64,000 bases of DNA. Source: Treponema sp. GTDB lineage: Bacteria; Spirochaetota; Spirochaetia; Treponematales; Treponemataceae. A program made the translations under genes and the position numbers. Positions 32,174 through 41,144 of the stretch are shown here, piece after piece. The stretch lies in the NCBI RefSeq assembly GCF_017430385.1, contig NZ_JAFRNB010000135.1, forward strand, positions 1 to 64,000. The letters run 5' to 3'. The first letter of the stretch is position 1, and the number at the start of each line of letters is the position of its first letter. The notes under the pieces were generated by a model. That model was not told the DNA's origin and made no database searches. It worked only from the letters and a program-made list of their open reading frames with translations.

Positions 32174-33850
32174 ATGAAAAAATTGGTACGAAACTTGTTC
32201 GCTGTAATTGCTGCTACGGCACTCGTTGGCTCTCTCGCTTCTTGTGCTGACTCAGATGCAGAGGACCCATTCGCAACTACTTCAACAAATGCAAATTCTG
32301 CAGGTGGAAATGGTGGTGCAGGAAACGGCGGCGGAGATAATGGAAATCTGGGAGTGCAGGGAGCAGGGGAAATCCTTCCTGGTTATAAGGCTGCTAAAAT
32401 TACTTTTGATGTAACAGAAGATTCGACAAATGACGAAGACACTGTTCTTTTGATTAAATATGACAGAAGTGCCGCAGGAGCAGATGAACTTATCAAAGTA
32501 ACAAATACTGACCTAACGGTTAAATTGAATGGTACAGTAATAAAGACATTTGACAAAATTAACTTTGCTCTTGATGAATATGGTGCAAGTTTTGACGATT
32601 CTGACAAAAATCCGATTAAAAATAGCGCAAATCAGAAAGAATACAAAGACAAACTTTCGATTGGTAAGACTGTAAAAAAAGGTGATAAAGTTGAAGTCTC
32701 TTTTACCAGATTTGTTGCTGAAGGTTCTGGTTTGGAAGCAATTGGAGCTGACCCAACTAAAATTCAGATTGCGTTGATTGATAAAAACCAGAATGCTGGC
32801 GGAAAAGCAGACAGTTATTACAATGAATTATGCAAAGATGGTGAATATACTTCGATTTTTGAGGCAGCTAAGAAAGAGGAAAACAATCAGCAGGGTGGAG
32901 GCGGCACAGGCACTCCGCAGCAGCCAACAGACGGAACCGGCACAGGCGGTCAGCAGCCAGGTGGAAATGGCGGAAATAGTGGTGCGGCAACTGTGACACC
33001 AGTTACTTATAGCACGGCTCGCAAGGCTTACACTGTCAAATTGACAAAAGACATTTCTGATGCCTCAAGCATCGGTTATGTCCTTCAGATTGACAACGAT
33101 GGAACAAAAGATGCGAACGGATTGAAGATTGATATTTCAAATCTCAAGCTTTCTGTAAAAGTTGGTAATGGAGCTGCTGTAGAAAAGACTTTCGCAGACT
33201 TTAATCTTGTACCGAATCAATATGCAAATCCTGCGTATGGAAAAACAGACAATCGTAAACGACTTGGGCTTGAAGGAAATCTCTCACAGGGAACAGAAAT
33301 CACAGTTCAGGTTCTTTCAGCAACTGTAAGCAACAGTACAAAAGCACCGTCAATTATCTTCGCTTTGCAGGAAGATAGCGGTAGTTATGGTATGCTTGGA
33401 ACCGAATCTGGTGATACTCAGGATATTTGGCTTCCAGCATTTGCAGAAGGTGCGACTGCTCAGGCACTTACAAAAACTTCTATCATTTCAGGAATCGAAG
33501 CTGGTGATGATGTTTGGGGTAGCGGTACAAAGACAACTGCAAACGCTAATGGAACATACACTGTAGTTGCTGCCGGAGCTGGTGAAGGTGGCTGGGGTGG
33601 CAATATTGCCGCAATTCCAGTCTGCTTTACAGCAGGTGATTTGACAGGATTCACACACATCGTTCTTGAAATGGATGCTGCAAACTTCAGTTTTGGTGAT
33701 AGTGCTGATTACGCTGCAATTGAATTGAAAGTTGCAAATGCTGACGATTCAAAAACTAAAGTTATAAATGCGACATCTTTGTTCTCTAATGGAATTGCAG
33801 AGATTCCGTTGGCTAGCTGTGATTTCCTTTCTGAGGCGACAAAAGTCTAG
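32174..33850 (+). CDS. lipoprotein with repeated beta-sandwich modules and premature stop
   Basis: The product has 558 residues with a lipoprotein signal ending SLASC (about residue 24). Two homologous modules follow: residues about 70-235 ('LTVKLNGTVIKTFDKINFALDEYG') and 290-430 ('LKLSVKVGNGAAVEKTFADFNLVPNQYA'), separated by a Gly/Gln/Thr-rich linker. A third, carbohydrate-binding-like beta sandwich runs from about 445. A TAG at 33848 interrupts it; the same frame goes on for 18 sensible codons (FSLRGTGSVILKGISKAK) to a TAA at 33905. So the last strand has been cut off by a nonsense codon, or the TAG is read through. It probably displays a glycan-binding surface. RBS GGAGG precedes it. Confidence 0.7.
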   Translation: MKKLVRNLFAVIAATALVGSLASCADSDAEDPFATTSTNANSAGGNGGAGNGGGDNGNLGVQGAGEILPGYKAAKITFDVTEDSTNDEDTVLLIKYDRSAAGADELIKVTNTDLTVKLNGTVIKTFDKINFALDEYGASFDDSDKNPIKNSANQKEYKDKLSIGKTVKKGDKVEVSFTRFVAEGSGLEAIGADPTKIQIALIDKNQNAGGKADSYYNELCKDGEYTSIFEAAKKEENNQQGGGGTGTPQQPTDGTGTGGQQPGGNGGNSGAATVTPVTYSTARKAYTVKLTKDISDASSIGYVLQIDNDGTKDANGLKIDISNLKLSVKVGNGAAVEKTFADFNLVPNQYANPAYGKTDNRKRLGLEGNLSQGTEITVQVLSATVSNSTKAPSIIFALQEDSGSYGMLGTESGDTQDIWLPAFAEGATAQALTKTSIISGIEAGDDVWGSGTKTTANANGTYTVVAAGAGEGGWGGNIAAIPVCFTAGDLTGFTHIVLEMDAANFSFGDSADYAAIELKVANADDSKTKVINATSLFSNGIAEIPLASCDFLSEATKV

Positions 33851-33943
33851 TTTTCATTGCGTGGTACAGGTTCTGTAATTCTCAAAGGAATCAGCAAGGC
33901 AAAATAACAAAATTACAAAGGCAACATCTATAACCAAACAAAA

Positions 33944-34121
33944 AACATGGTCTGATATTCATTGGACCATGTTAAACAAATCCAAACCGACAAAAAATCG
34001 GCTTGAGAAATAAACCTCCATCCCCAAAGGCTTGTGAAATCAAAATGAACTTCACATCCGCGGGGGATTTTTATTTGCTAAGGAAACACTGAATAAATCC
34101 GATAGAGGATTTTTCAGTGTT
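33944..34121. terminator. three hairpins between convergent genes
   Basis: AACATGGTC pairs with GGACCATGTT (33944-33973). A long stem joins CATCCCC with GGGGGATTTTTATTT (about 34008-34076), with an inner GTGAA/TTCAC stem. AACACTGAATAAATCC pairs with GGATTTTTCAGTGTT (34085-34121). They lie between the lipoprotein gene and the convergent nuclease gene, and the last two can terminate in at least one direction. Confidence 0.6.
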
Positions 34122-34142
34122 ATCTTTGAATGTTGCTAATTG

Positions 34143-34997
34143 CTACTTGCTTGCGGTTGTCAGCTCGCGGGCAAGTTCTTCCTTGAGTGCAAGCACTTGC
34201 TCCAGCGGAAGAGAGCAACAGCGGGCGATTTTCTCAGGGGAATCCCCCTCTTTAAGCAAATTCTTTGCATTCTCGATTGCGGTTTGTTTAGCACCTTCTG
34301 CTCTTCCTTCCGCAGCTCTTTCATCTCCGTATTCTTCAACAATCCTGCACATAGTCGTAACTCCTTTAGTTTCTTGTTTGTGGTAGCGAACCTTTTCTGC
34401 AAGCTCGCTGTAATTCATGTCGTCGGCATTTGGTGTGCAAAAATCATGCATTAGTCGGCCTATAGCATCGTTTCCTCGATAAGCCCCATTTACATAGATT
34501 ATATTGCACCCGTCTTCGAAAGGCAAATACATGCTGTTCGCTGAAGGCAGATGTACTGTCTTTCTGATTTCATAGAATGGCTGTCCGAAACCATAATAAT
34601 CATTTTCAGTGATGAAGATTATGTATGTTTCCGGCAGTTTGTCAAAATCATCCCTTTTTTGCAGTATATGGTTGTCGAGCATGGCGAGGTTGTAGCGCAC
34701 CCTTTTCGGCGAGGCTCCCTTGTCAGCACGCTGAATCTCGACATTGTAGACTTTGCCGCTGGTGTCCTTGGCGAGAATGTCCAGCTTTACGGAGCGGCCG
34801 TAGATGTTGCGCTTTTCTTTTTGAGTCATAACGCTGTCAACATGCAGGTCGTTGCGTCTCAGCAGAATCCTCAGCAAAAATTCAGTAAGTTTGATGTCTT
34901 CCTCAAATACCACACTCATAAAATCATCGTCCATGAGTCGCAATGCTTGAATTCTTGCAAGCATCTTGGGATCAATTGTATCGAAAGAATTTGTCAT
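34143..34997 (-). CDS. Rpn/PD-(D/E)XK nuclease family protein
   Basis: The 284-residue protein belongs to the 'PD-(D/E)XK nuclease family transposase'/Rpn group. The early part 'MDDDFMSVVFEEDIKLTEFLLRILL' matches the family's 'sD..FK.vF...' start. The nuclease core is LDILAKDTSGKVYNVEIQ (Asp, then E-x-Q instead of E-x-K, usual in the family), followed by RVRYNLAMLDNHILQ. The C-terminal tail (AAEGRAEGAKQTAIENAKNLLKEG) and the last line ('LPLEQVLALKEEL') are shared with the protein at 61783. Rpn proteins cut DNA and promote RecA-independent recombination; many are mobile. AAGGAG precedes the ATG. Confidence 0.88.
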   Translation of the reverse strand: MTNSFDTIDPKMLARIQALRLMDDDFMSVVFEEDIKLTEFLLRILLRRNDLHVDSVMTQKEKRNIYGRSVKLDILAKDTSGKVYNVEIQRADKGASPKRVRYNLAMLDNHILQKRDDFDKLPETYIIFITENDYYGFGQPFYEIRKTVHLPSANSMYLPFEDGCNIIYVNGAYRGNDAIGRLMHDFCTPNADDMNYSELAEKVRYHKQETKGVTTMCRIVEEYGDERAAEGRAEGAKQTAIENAKNLLKEGDSPEKIARCCSLPLEQVLALKEELARELTTASK

Positions 34998-35031
34998 CGA
35001 GTTTTTCTCCTTGCAAGCTTCCAGCCTTGGC

Positions 35032-35095
35032 CTGCATATATTAATAGCAGGAGAAATTCGATTTTTGGCAGCATAAATTGAAAAAAGTCAGAAAA
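35032..35095 (-). promoter_or_regulatory. conserved upstream block of the nuclease gene, copy 1
   Basis: The stretch with CTGCATAT, TAATAGC, AAATT and ATTTTTGGCAGC is nearly the same as one at 62703-62763 upstream of the other nuclease gene, at similar distance. Read on the gene strand it holds an AT-rich -10-like TATTAAT. It is either a shared promoter/operator or the end of a mobile unit. Confidence 0.55.
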
Positions 35096-35130
35096 GTGCA
35101 AGAAAAATGTTTGTATCACGGAGAGTCGGG

Positions 35131-35222
35131 CACGGCTATGGAGCGGTGGCGGAGCCAGCCACTGGACTGAGCGTTAGCGAGGGAAGCGGCCGAGGGTGAC
35201 TGAGCCGCGGAACAGCCGCAGC
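35131..35222. repeat. GC-rich spacer repeat
   Basis: A GC-rich block with GAGCGTTAGCGAGGG and GCGGAACAGCCGC lies in an otherwise AT-rich, 340-base gene-free stretch (34998-35338). It is related in words and structure to 57931-58018 (GAGCGTGAGCGAGCGG, GGCGGAACAGCCG). The rest of the stretch holds the conserved block at 35032, then AT-rich sequence up to the GH16 RBS. Confidence 0.55.
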
Positions 35223-35338
35223 AAGTTGATTGCCCCTATAAAATTTTCGAAGCTTTTTGTGCCCGATTTTAACATTTCCGGCATAATATCGATATTTTTT
35301 TGACGAATTGGCTTTAGAATTAGTTTTGGAGGAAAAAT

Positions 35339-37618
35339 ATGAAAGTTTCAAAAATCTTATTGACTTCTGCTGCGCTTCTTGCTTGTGCTGCGGCCGGTTT
35401 TGGTCAGGGAAAGCCTTCTGCTTACACCGAAAAGGACTTGGTGTGGCAGGATGATTTTAATGGAAAAAAACTCAACATGAAGGACTGGAATTTTGAATTC
35501 CATGAGCCGGGCTGGGTAAACGCGGAATTGCAGTCTTATGACGACTCAAAAAAGAATACTTATCTTAAAGACGGCTGCCTTGTAATTCAGGCGATTAAGA
35601 CTGAGAAAAAAGACGGCACCGTGACATATACTTCTGGACGAATCAACACTCAGGGAAAACATGCTTACACTTACGGCCGTTTTGAGGCTCGCCTTAAGGT
35701 TACGAAGGGCATGGGATTCTTGCCGGCATTCTGGATGATGCCTGATGACGAAAGCTTCTATGGTCAGTGGCCGAAATGTGGTGAGATTGACATCATGGAA
35801 GTCATGGGGCAGGAAACTAACAAGCTTTACGGAACTCTTCACTTTGGTGAGCCGCATGGTATGGTTCAGGGCACGAAAATTCTTGATAACGGTAATTTTG
35901 CCGATGAATTCCACACTTTTGCTGTTGAGTGGGAGCCTGGTGAAATCCGCTGGTACTGTGACGGCGTAAACTACAAGACCGCAAATGACTGGTTCACAAA
36001 AAAGCCTGGTTTTGGCGAACAGACTTTCCCGGCTCCTTTTGACCAGCCTTTCTATATCATTTTCAATGTCGCTGTCGGCGGTTCTTGGGTCGGCTATCCT
36101 GATGACACTACTGATTTTGATCCGAAAAAAGACGATGCAAAAATGTTCGTCGATTATGTGAAGGTTTATCAAAAAAAAGAATACAACGAGAATGTCGAGA
36201 AGCCGGCTAAGGCTCCTGTCGTCGCAAAGACTGACTCTTCTGGAAACATGGTTTCTACTCAGAAAAGCGCGTGGGAATTCATGACTGCTGGCGGCGGTGC
36301 TGGTTCTGTTGATACTGACGGAAAAATGCACACAATCAAGTCAACGAACGCTGGTTCTCTTGAATATTCTGTTCAGTATGTTCAGGCAAAAGTTCCGCTC
36401 AATCAGGGATTCCGCTACCGATATTCATTCGATGCTTGGGCTGACGAGAACCGCACGATTATCACTGGTATCACGGCTCCGAATAACAGCTACGAGCGAA
36501 GATTTGGCGATGAGAAAGTCAAATTGACCACTCAGAAACAGCATTTCAGCTACGAGTTCAACATGATTGCTGATTCTGACCCGGAATGTCGTCTTGAATA
36601 CAACTGTGGTGCGCAAGGCTCGACTGCAAATGTTTACATCACTAATATCCGTCTTGAAAAAATCGGTGAAGTTGATTTGAGCTTCGGAAAAAAATGCTTG
36701 CCTGACGGAAACTACATCTTGAACGGCCAGTTCCAGGAAGGAAAGGCTCGTTTGGGCAGCTGGCAGATTGACAACAAGGCAAATGCTGAAATCAGCGTTA
36801 CAAAAGACCGCGCGAGAATGCTCAAGGTTGTTTCGCCGAAAAAGGCAAAGGCTGAGGATGTCGTTCTCAAACAGACTGGAATTCAGCTCGACAAGGGCAC
36901 AAACTATGTTGTGAAATTCGATGCTTATTCTTCAAAAACAACTAACATCATCGTGAAATACGGAGAAGTTGAGCAGAAAATCCGTGTTATGGCTGCAAAA
37001 ACTGATTCAAAGACAAAGGCTCTGATTCCGGGACATTTTGAGTGGGTTTACACACCGACTTCTGATAAGGAAATTGATTTCGAGCTTCTTTTGGGTACGG
37101 ACGGCGCGACTGTTTTCGTAGACAATGTTTATGTCAAAGAAAACTGCGTTGTAATCAACGGCGGTTTTGACACTGGAATGAGCGGCTGGGAATTGTACGC
37201 AAACGAAGCTGCAAGCGCAAAATGTGAGGTTGTTGAGAAAGAAGCCCGCGTAAAGATTGACAATACTGGAAGCTTGGACTGGATGATTCAGCTCAAACAG
37301 AACGGATGTCTTCTTGAGAAGGGCAAGATGTACAAAATCAGCTTGCGCGCAAAATCTGATCTTGACCGAACAATCATGCTTGCAATGCAGCGCGATGGTT
37401 CAAAGGATGACAACTGGTATCCGTATTCAAATACGCTCAAATTCAATGTCGGAAAGGAATACAAGGATTACAGCTGGCAGTTCACGATGGGTATGGACAC
37501 TGACCCGAATGTAATCTTCACGATTTCGATGGGCGCGGTTTCTAACAAAGTGATTACGCAGCCGCACACTGTAACGATTGACTCGATTGTTGTCGAGGAA
37601 ATCCAAAAGAAGAAGTAA
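35339..37618 (+). CDS. secreted GH16 beta-glucanase with CBM4/9-type modules
   Basis: The product has 759 residues, with a signal peptide through about residue 22 and GGAGG before the ATG. The GH16 domain (about 30-285) has the catalytic EIDIME with Glu149, Asp151 and Glu154, plus WPKCG, FHTFAVEWEPGEIRWYCDG and FYIIFNVAVGGSW, typical of laminarinase or lichenase enzymes. The ME (rather than E-x-D-x-E without Met) form favours beta-1,3- or beta-1,3-1,4-glucan. Three beta-sandwich modules of the CBM4/9 kind follow (about 300-440, 455-600, 605-755), with 'NGGFDTGMSGWELY' in the last. It acts outside the cell or in the periplasm, feeding oligosaccharides to the ABC system at 40-43 kb. Confidence 0.93.
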   Translation: MKVSKILLTSAALLACAAAGFGQGKPSAYTEKDLVWQDDFNGKKLNMKDWNFEFHEPGWVNAELQSYDDSKKNTYLKDGCLVIQAIKTEKKDGTVTYTSGRINTQGKHAYTYGRFEARLKVTKGMGFLPAFWMMPDDESFYGQWPKCGEIDIMEVMGQETNKLYGTLHFGEPHGMVQGTKILDNGNFADEFHTFAVEWEPGEIRWYCDGVNYKTANDWFTKKPGFGEQTFPAPFDQPFYIIFNVAVGGSWVGYPDDTTDFDPKKDDAKMFVDYVKVYQKKEYNENVEKPAKAPVVAKTDSSGNMVSTQKSAWEFMTAGGGAGSVDTDGKMHTIKSTNAGSLEYSVQYVQAKVPLNQGFRYRYSFDAWADENRTIITGITAPNNSYERRFGDEKVKLTTQKQHFSYEFNMIADSDPECRLEYNCGAQGSTANVYITNIRLEKIGEVDLSFGKKCLPDGNYILNGQFQEGKARLGSWQIDNKANAEISVTKDRARMLKVVSPKKAKAEDVVLKQTGIQLDKGTNYVVKFDAYSSKTTNIIVKYGEVEQKIRVMAAKTDSKTKALIPGHFEWVYTPTSDKEIDFELLLGTDGATVFVDNVYVKENCVVINGGFDTGMSGWELYANEAASAKCEVVEKEARVKIDNTGSLDWMIQLKQNGCLLEKGKMYKISLRAKSDLDRTIMLAMQRDGSKDDNWYPYSNTLKFNVGKEYKDYSWQFTMGMDTDPNVIFTISMGAVSNKVITQPHTVTIDSIVVEEIQKKK

Positions 37619-37621
37619 TGA

Positions 37622-37758
37622 ACCAAAAATTACCTCCTGTAATTTTTGGTTCTACGAGAAAATTCTGTTCACCTAACGGCAAACACGGCAAATATCGTTA
37701 AGTTTGCCGTTTGAATTTTCTCTCTTTGCTGTTTCCCTGCATCCGTGCAGGGATTTTT
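37622..37758 (+). repeat. three-hairpin intergenic element, copy C, ending in terminator
   Basis: Hairpin 1 pairs ACCAAAAATTAC with GTAATTTTTGGT (37622-37650). Hairpin 2 pairs GAGAAAATTC with GAATTTTCTC (37656-37722) and encloses an extra stem AACGGCAAA/TTTGCCGTT. Hairpin 3 is CCCTGC-ATCCGT-GCAGGG followed by ATTTTTT (37735-37758). The order and loop equal those of copy B after metQ. Confidence 0.75.
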
Positions 37759-37785
37759 TGACTTATAAACTTATAGGATTTGGTT

Positions 37786-38973
37786 ATGAAGAAATTGGCG
37801 AGAATCCTGTTTTTTGCTATGATTGGGCTTCTTTTTGTTTCTTGCAGCGGTGATTTTGAAAAGAAAGAAGAAAATGCTTCCGGGGTGTTTATGGAAACTG
37901 AGATTGTTAAAAAACTGAAATTGGGTAACGGCTGGAATTTAGGTAACACGCTGGATGCCTATACTAATGAAACCAAAAACAATTTGGGGCTTTCGACGGA
38001 AACAAGCTGGGGAATGCCGGGGACCACTCAGGTGATGATTAAGGCTATCAGTGCAAAAGGATTCAAGACAATCCGGATACCTGTGAGCTGGCATAATCAT
38101 ATCACGGACTTGAATTATACGATTGACAGTGAATGGCTGGCTCGCGTCAAGAAGGTCGTTGACTGGTCGATTAATTCTGGTCTGACTGTAATCATCAACA
38201 TTCACCATGATAATTTGAGCGAGGCGCAGATGTCGTCGACTTACGGATTCTGTGTGCCGGAAGATGCAAATTCCCCGCTCAAAACTCGGTCGATTTCATA
38301 TATAAAAGCCGTGTGGAATCAAGTCGCTTCGTATTTCAAAAATTATGATGAAAATCTGGTTTTTGAAGTGCTGAATGAGCCTCGCTGTATCGGAAAATCT
38401 TACGAATGGAGTACAAACGGATACGACTCAAAGGTCGCGGCCGCAAACAAAATCATTATGGAGTATGAAAAGGCTGCGCTGGACACAATCCGAGCGACTG
38501 GCGGCAAAAATGCGAGCCGTTATGTGATGGTTCCGCCTTATGCCGCAAATCCTGACATGAGAAACGGCTGGTCTTTGCCTTCTGATTCTGCGAGCGGAAA
38601 GCTGATTGTTTCTGTTCATGCCTACAATCCTTATGAATTCTGCATGAAAGACATGAGCGTTACGGTTTTCAATTCATCTCACAAAGGTTCAATCGATTAC
38701 CTTTTCAGCTCGCTTGGAACAGATTATGTCTCAAAAGGAATCCCTGTAGTGATGGGGGAGGCGAGCGCAAGCGACAAAAACAACACCGCAGAGCGCAAAA
38801 AATGGGTTGAATACTATTATGCAAAAGCCAAAGCTTTGGGTATTCCAGTGATTCTTTGGGATAACATGGTCGTGTGGCCGAACGGAGATGATGCCGGAGA
38901 ACGCCACGGCTGGTTCAACAGAAAAGATTTGACCTGGTATTATCCTGAATTAGTTGATTTGATGGTTAGATAA
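37786..38973 (+). CDS. GH5 (subfamily 4-like) glucanase lipoprotein
   Basis: The start is at 37786, with AGGA seven bases upstream. The product has 395 residues, with a lipobox LFVSC at residue 20 and a short acidic linker. The catalytic domain has GWNLGNTLDAY, FKTIRIPVSWHNH, INIHHDN, FEVLNEPR (acid/base Glu) and VVMGEAS (nucleophile Glu; usually GEFG in relatives). 'GWNLGNTLDA' is typical of GH5_4 endoglucanases and xyloglucanases. It is anchored to a membrane surface, in contrast to the soluble paralogue at 48004. It sits between the GH16 gene and the hexokinase/ABC operon, so it belongs to the beta-glucan locus. Confidence 0.92.
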   Translation: MKKLARILFFAMIGLLFVSCSGDFEKKEENASGVFMETEIVKKLKLGNGWNLGNTLDAYTNETKNNLGLSTETSWGMPGTTQVMIKAISAKGFKTIRIPVSWHNHITDLNYTIDSEWLARVKKVVDWSINSGLTVIINIHHDNLSEAQMSSTYGFCVPEDANSPLKTRSISYIKAVWNQVASYFKNYDENLVFEVLNEPRCIGKSYEWSTNGYDSKVAAANKIIMEYEKAALDTIRATGGKNASRYVMVPPYAANPDMRNGWSLPSDSASGKLIVSVHAYNPYEFCMKDMSVTVFNSSHKGSIDYLFSSLGTDYVSKGIPVVMGEASASDKNNTAERKKWVEYYYAKAKALGIPVILWDNMVVWPNGDDAGERHGWFNRKDLTWYYPELVDLMVR

Positions 38974-39008
38974 AAAAAAACGGTGGCTTTGTAAACCACC
39001 GTTTTTTT
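38974..39008. terminator. bidirectional terminator
   Basis: AAAAAAACGGTGG pairs with CCACCGTTTTTTT around CTTTGTAAA. A-run and T-run on opposite sides serve both the GH5 gene and the convergent hexokinase gene. Confidence 0.92.
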
Positions 39009-39022
39009 GTAAGGATTTTGTT

Positions 39023-40282
39023 TTAGTTTGTGAATGCTGCCATTGCTGTTCCGCGAGTGATGTCAACTTCTTCTGGAAGCATATCGTAGTAGACTTTTTT
39101 GCCTTCGAGGATTTTTGCAAGGTATGCTTTTGTTCGCTCGATGACTTTGTAAGTCTTGAAGAATGTAGTTCCGTTGCAAGCTACGCAAATCGGGCTGCTT
39201 TCTTCTTTGCCACCCTCACATTGAGTGATGCAGGCTGCGAGAATTACTGCCGCAAGTTTTGCCATGCGGTCTACGAGAGTGTCGAAAATCTCAAAGAGAA
39301 CTTCTGAATCTTCTTTTGTGGCTTTTGAGAACAAAGCCTTGCCGTTTGAAAGGAAGTCATTGACCTCAATCAAAGAAAGTGCCTCTTTTGAAGCGATTTC
39401 TTCGGAAAGCTCGGTAGAGAATAAGCCTTCTTTTGCTGCAATCTGGATTGTTTCGAGCGCGAGTGGGCCGAGATATGCTCCAGAGCAGAGTTTTTCGTAA
39501 GGCGCAACACCTGGAGCCACGCTTTTTTTGTCGAGGTTGATGTCGAATTCTGAGTTTTTGAATCCACCGAATTTTGCGCTCTCACAAACGATAATCTGAT
39601 TCTTTGTTGTGTTGTACTCGGCTTTTGCAGGCTGAACGAATGCTGCGTTGAGGCCTGTTCCGAGGATGAATCCGATGTAAGAAGAGTATTTTTTGCTCGT
39701 GCTGCCTGTTCCTGCAAGAAGGGCAGAAGCTGTGTCGTTGAGCAAGATGACCTGAGGGATTTTTGTCCAGCCCTGTTCTTTGAGGGCATTTTTAAGTTCG
39801 GCACCGATGTGGCTTCCGACGACCTCTGGAGCTTTTACTTCTTTTGAGAAGTTGTCGAGAATGCCGTCTTTGTCCTCGGTGATTGTCATGGCGTAAGAGA
39901 AGCAGAAACAGATTTCGTCACAGCAGTCCTTGAATCGGCTGATGTTGCTTGCGATTTTAGCAAAGAAATCTTTTTTGCTGAGTTCGCCTTCGGTTCCTGG
40001 CATTCTTGTCTTTTCAAACTGAGACACTGTGAAAGAGCCGTCGTTTGCGAATGTGACAAGTGAAGAACGGAAATTTGTTCCGCCCGCATCAATTACGATT
40101 ACTGATTTTTCACGCATCGCGATTGAAGACGGGTCAATATAAGTTTTTATCATGTCCTGGAAAGACTTCTTGCCGGAAAGACCATTGTCCATGTCCTGCA
40201 AGAAATCTTTTGTGAGCGATGATAAGTCCAAATCGGTATAAAATCCGTGTTTTTCAAAAAAATTTTTTACTTCCATGCTCAT
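39023..40282 (-). CDS. hxk: eukaryote-type hexokinase
   Basis: The 419-residue hexokinase is of the two-lobe eukaryotic type rather than a ROK glucokinase: IVIDAGGTNFRSSLV (phosphate 1), CFSYAMTI, LLNDTASALLAG (catalytic Asp) and FILGTGLNAAF. Treponemes are among the few bacteria with this type. It converts glucose, and possibly other hexoses, to the 6-phosphate with ATP in the cytosol. It is the last gene of a leftward operon after two sugar permeases (15-base gap). No RBS is obvious before the first ATG; a second ATG two codons on is equally possible. It would capture the glucose released from imported glucans. Confidence 0.9.
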   Translation of the reverse strand: MSMEVKNFFEKHGFYTDLDLSSLTKDFLQDMDNGLSGKKSFQDMIKTYIDPSSIAMREKSVIVIDAGGTNFRSSLVTFANDGSFTVSQFEKTRMPGTEGELSKKDFFAKIASNISRFKDCCDEICFCFSYAMTITEDKDGILDNFSKEVKAPEVVGSHIGAELKNALKEQGWTKIPQVILLNDTASALLAGTGSTSKKYSSYIGFILGTGLNAAFVQPAKAEYNTTKNQIIVCESAKFGGFKNSEFDINLDKKSVAPGVAPYEKLCSGAYLGPLALETIQIAAKEGLFSTELSEEIASKEALSLIEVNDFLSNGKALFSKATKEDSEVLFEIFDTLVDRMAKLAAVILAACITQCEGGKEESSPICVACNGTTFFKTYKVIERTKAYLAKILEGKKVYYDMLPEEVDITRGTAMAAFTN

Positions 40283-40297
40283 AATGTATCACACTTT

Positions 40298-41143
40298 TTA
40301 TTCTTTTACAGCACCCACAGATACGCCACGGATAATATTTCGTGAAAGGAACATGTATACGATTACAAGCGGAATGATTGCCAGACAAATAACCATGTAT
40401 ACCTGACCCATATCGAACTTCTGGTAGTCCGCGCTTCGGAGCTGTGCGATAAGAATCGGAATTGTCTTTTTGAGCTTGCTGTTGATTACCAAAGCAGGGA
40501 TGAAGTAGTTGTTCCATGAGCTTACGAAAGCGAAGATTGCCTGAACTGCGATTGCCGGCTTCATGAGCGGAATAACGATTGTGTTGAAGATTCGGAATTC
40601 CGGGCATCCGTCGATTCGGGCAGCCTCTACGATTGAGTAAGAGAGGGTTGCTGTCATTGCCTGATACATGTAGAAGAATACGACTGGAGCTGCGATTGAC
40701 GGAATGAAGAGGGCAGGGAGAGTATCAATCATCTTGATTTTGATGAGCAACTGGATGAAACCAAGTGATGAAACCTGTGTCGGAATCATCATGATTGCAA
40801 GGATAAGCTTGAATGCAGAAGCCTTTCCCTTGAAATTGTACATATAGATGCCATAAGCAGTCATTGCCGAGAAGTATGTAGTGAGAAGAGCAGACATGAA
40901 CGATACATAAACGCTGTTGAACAGTGCTCGGACAACCGGTGTGTTTTCATTTTTAAGAAGATTTGAGAGATTCGCGAAGAAAGATGTGCCGAAGAGGGCA
41001 GAGAATCCTCGCTGAATCTGCGCGTGATTTCGTGTTGAGTTGACCAAAAGAATGAAGAACGGGAACAAAGATGCAATGGTCAATGCGACAAGGAAAATAT
41101 AGCAAAGGTTTCGTTTTAAAAATGTTGATTTTGTAGTAACCAT
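40298..41143 (-). CDS. sugar ABC transporter permease (MalG/CUT1 type)
   Basis: The 281-residue protein has six membrane segments and the EAA coupling loop at about residues 170-195 ('SYSIVEAARIDGCPEFRIFNTIVIPLMKPAI'), typical of CUT1 second permeases such as MalG and LacG. It starts one base after the partner permease stops. No ATPase gene is present in the operon; CUT1 systems often share one MsmX-type ATPase encoded elsewhere. The substrate is most likely glucan oligosaccharides, from the neighbouring enzymes. Confidence 0.92.
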   Translation of the reverse strand: MVTTKSTFLKRNLCYIFLVALTIASLFPFFILLVNSTRNHAQIQRGFSALFGTSFFANLSNLLKNENTPVVRALFNSVYVSFMSALLTTYFSAMTAYGIYMYNFKGKASAFKLILAIMMIPTQVSSLGFIQLLIKIKMIDTLPALFIPSIAAPVVFFYMYQAMTATLSYSIVEAARIDGCPEFRIFNTIVIPLMKPAIAVQAIFAFVSSWNNYFIPALVINSKLKKTIPILIAQLRSADYQKFDMGQVYMVICLAIIPLVIVYMFLSRNIIRGVSVGAVKE

Positions 41144-41144
41144 T

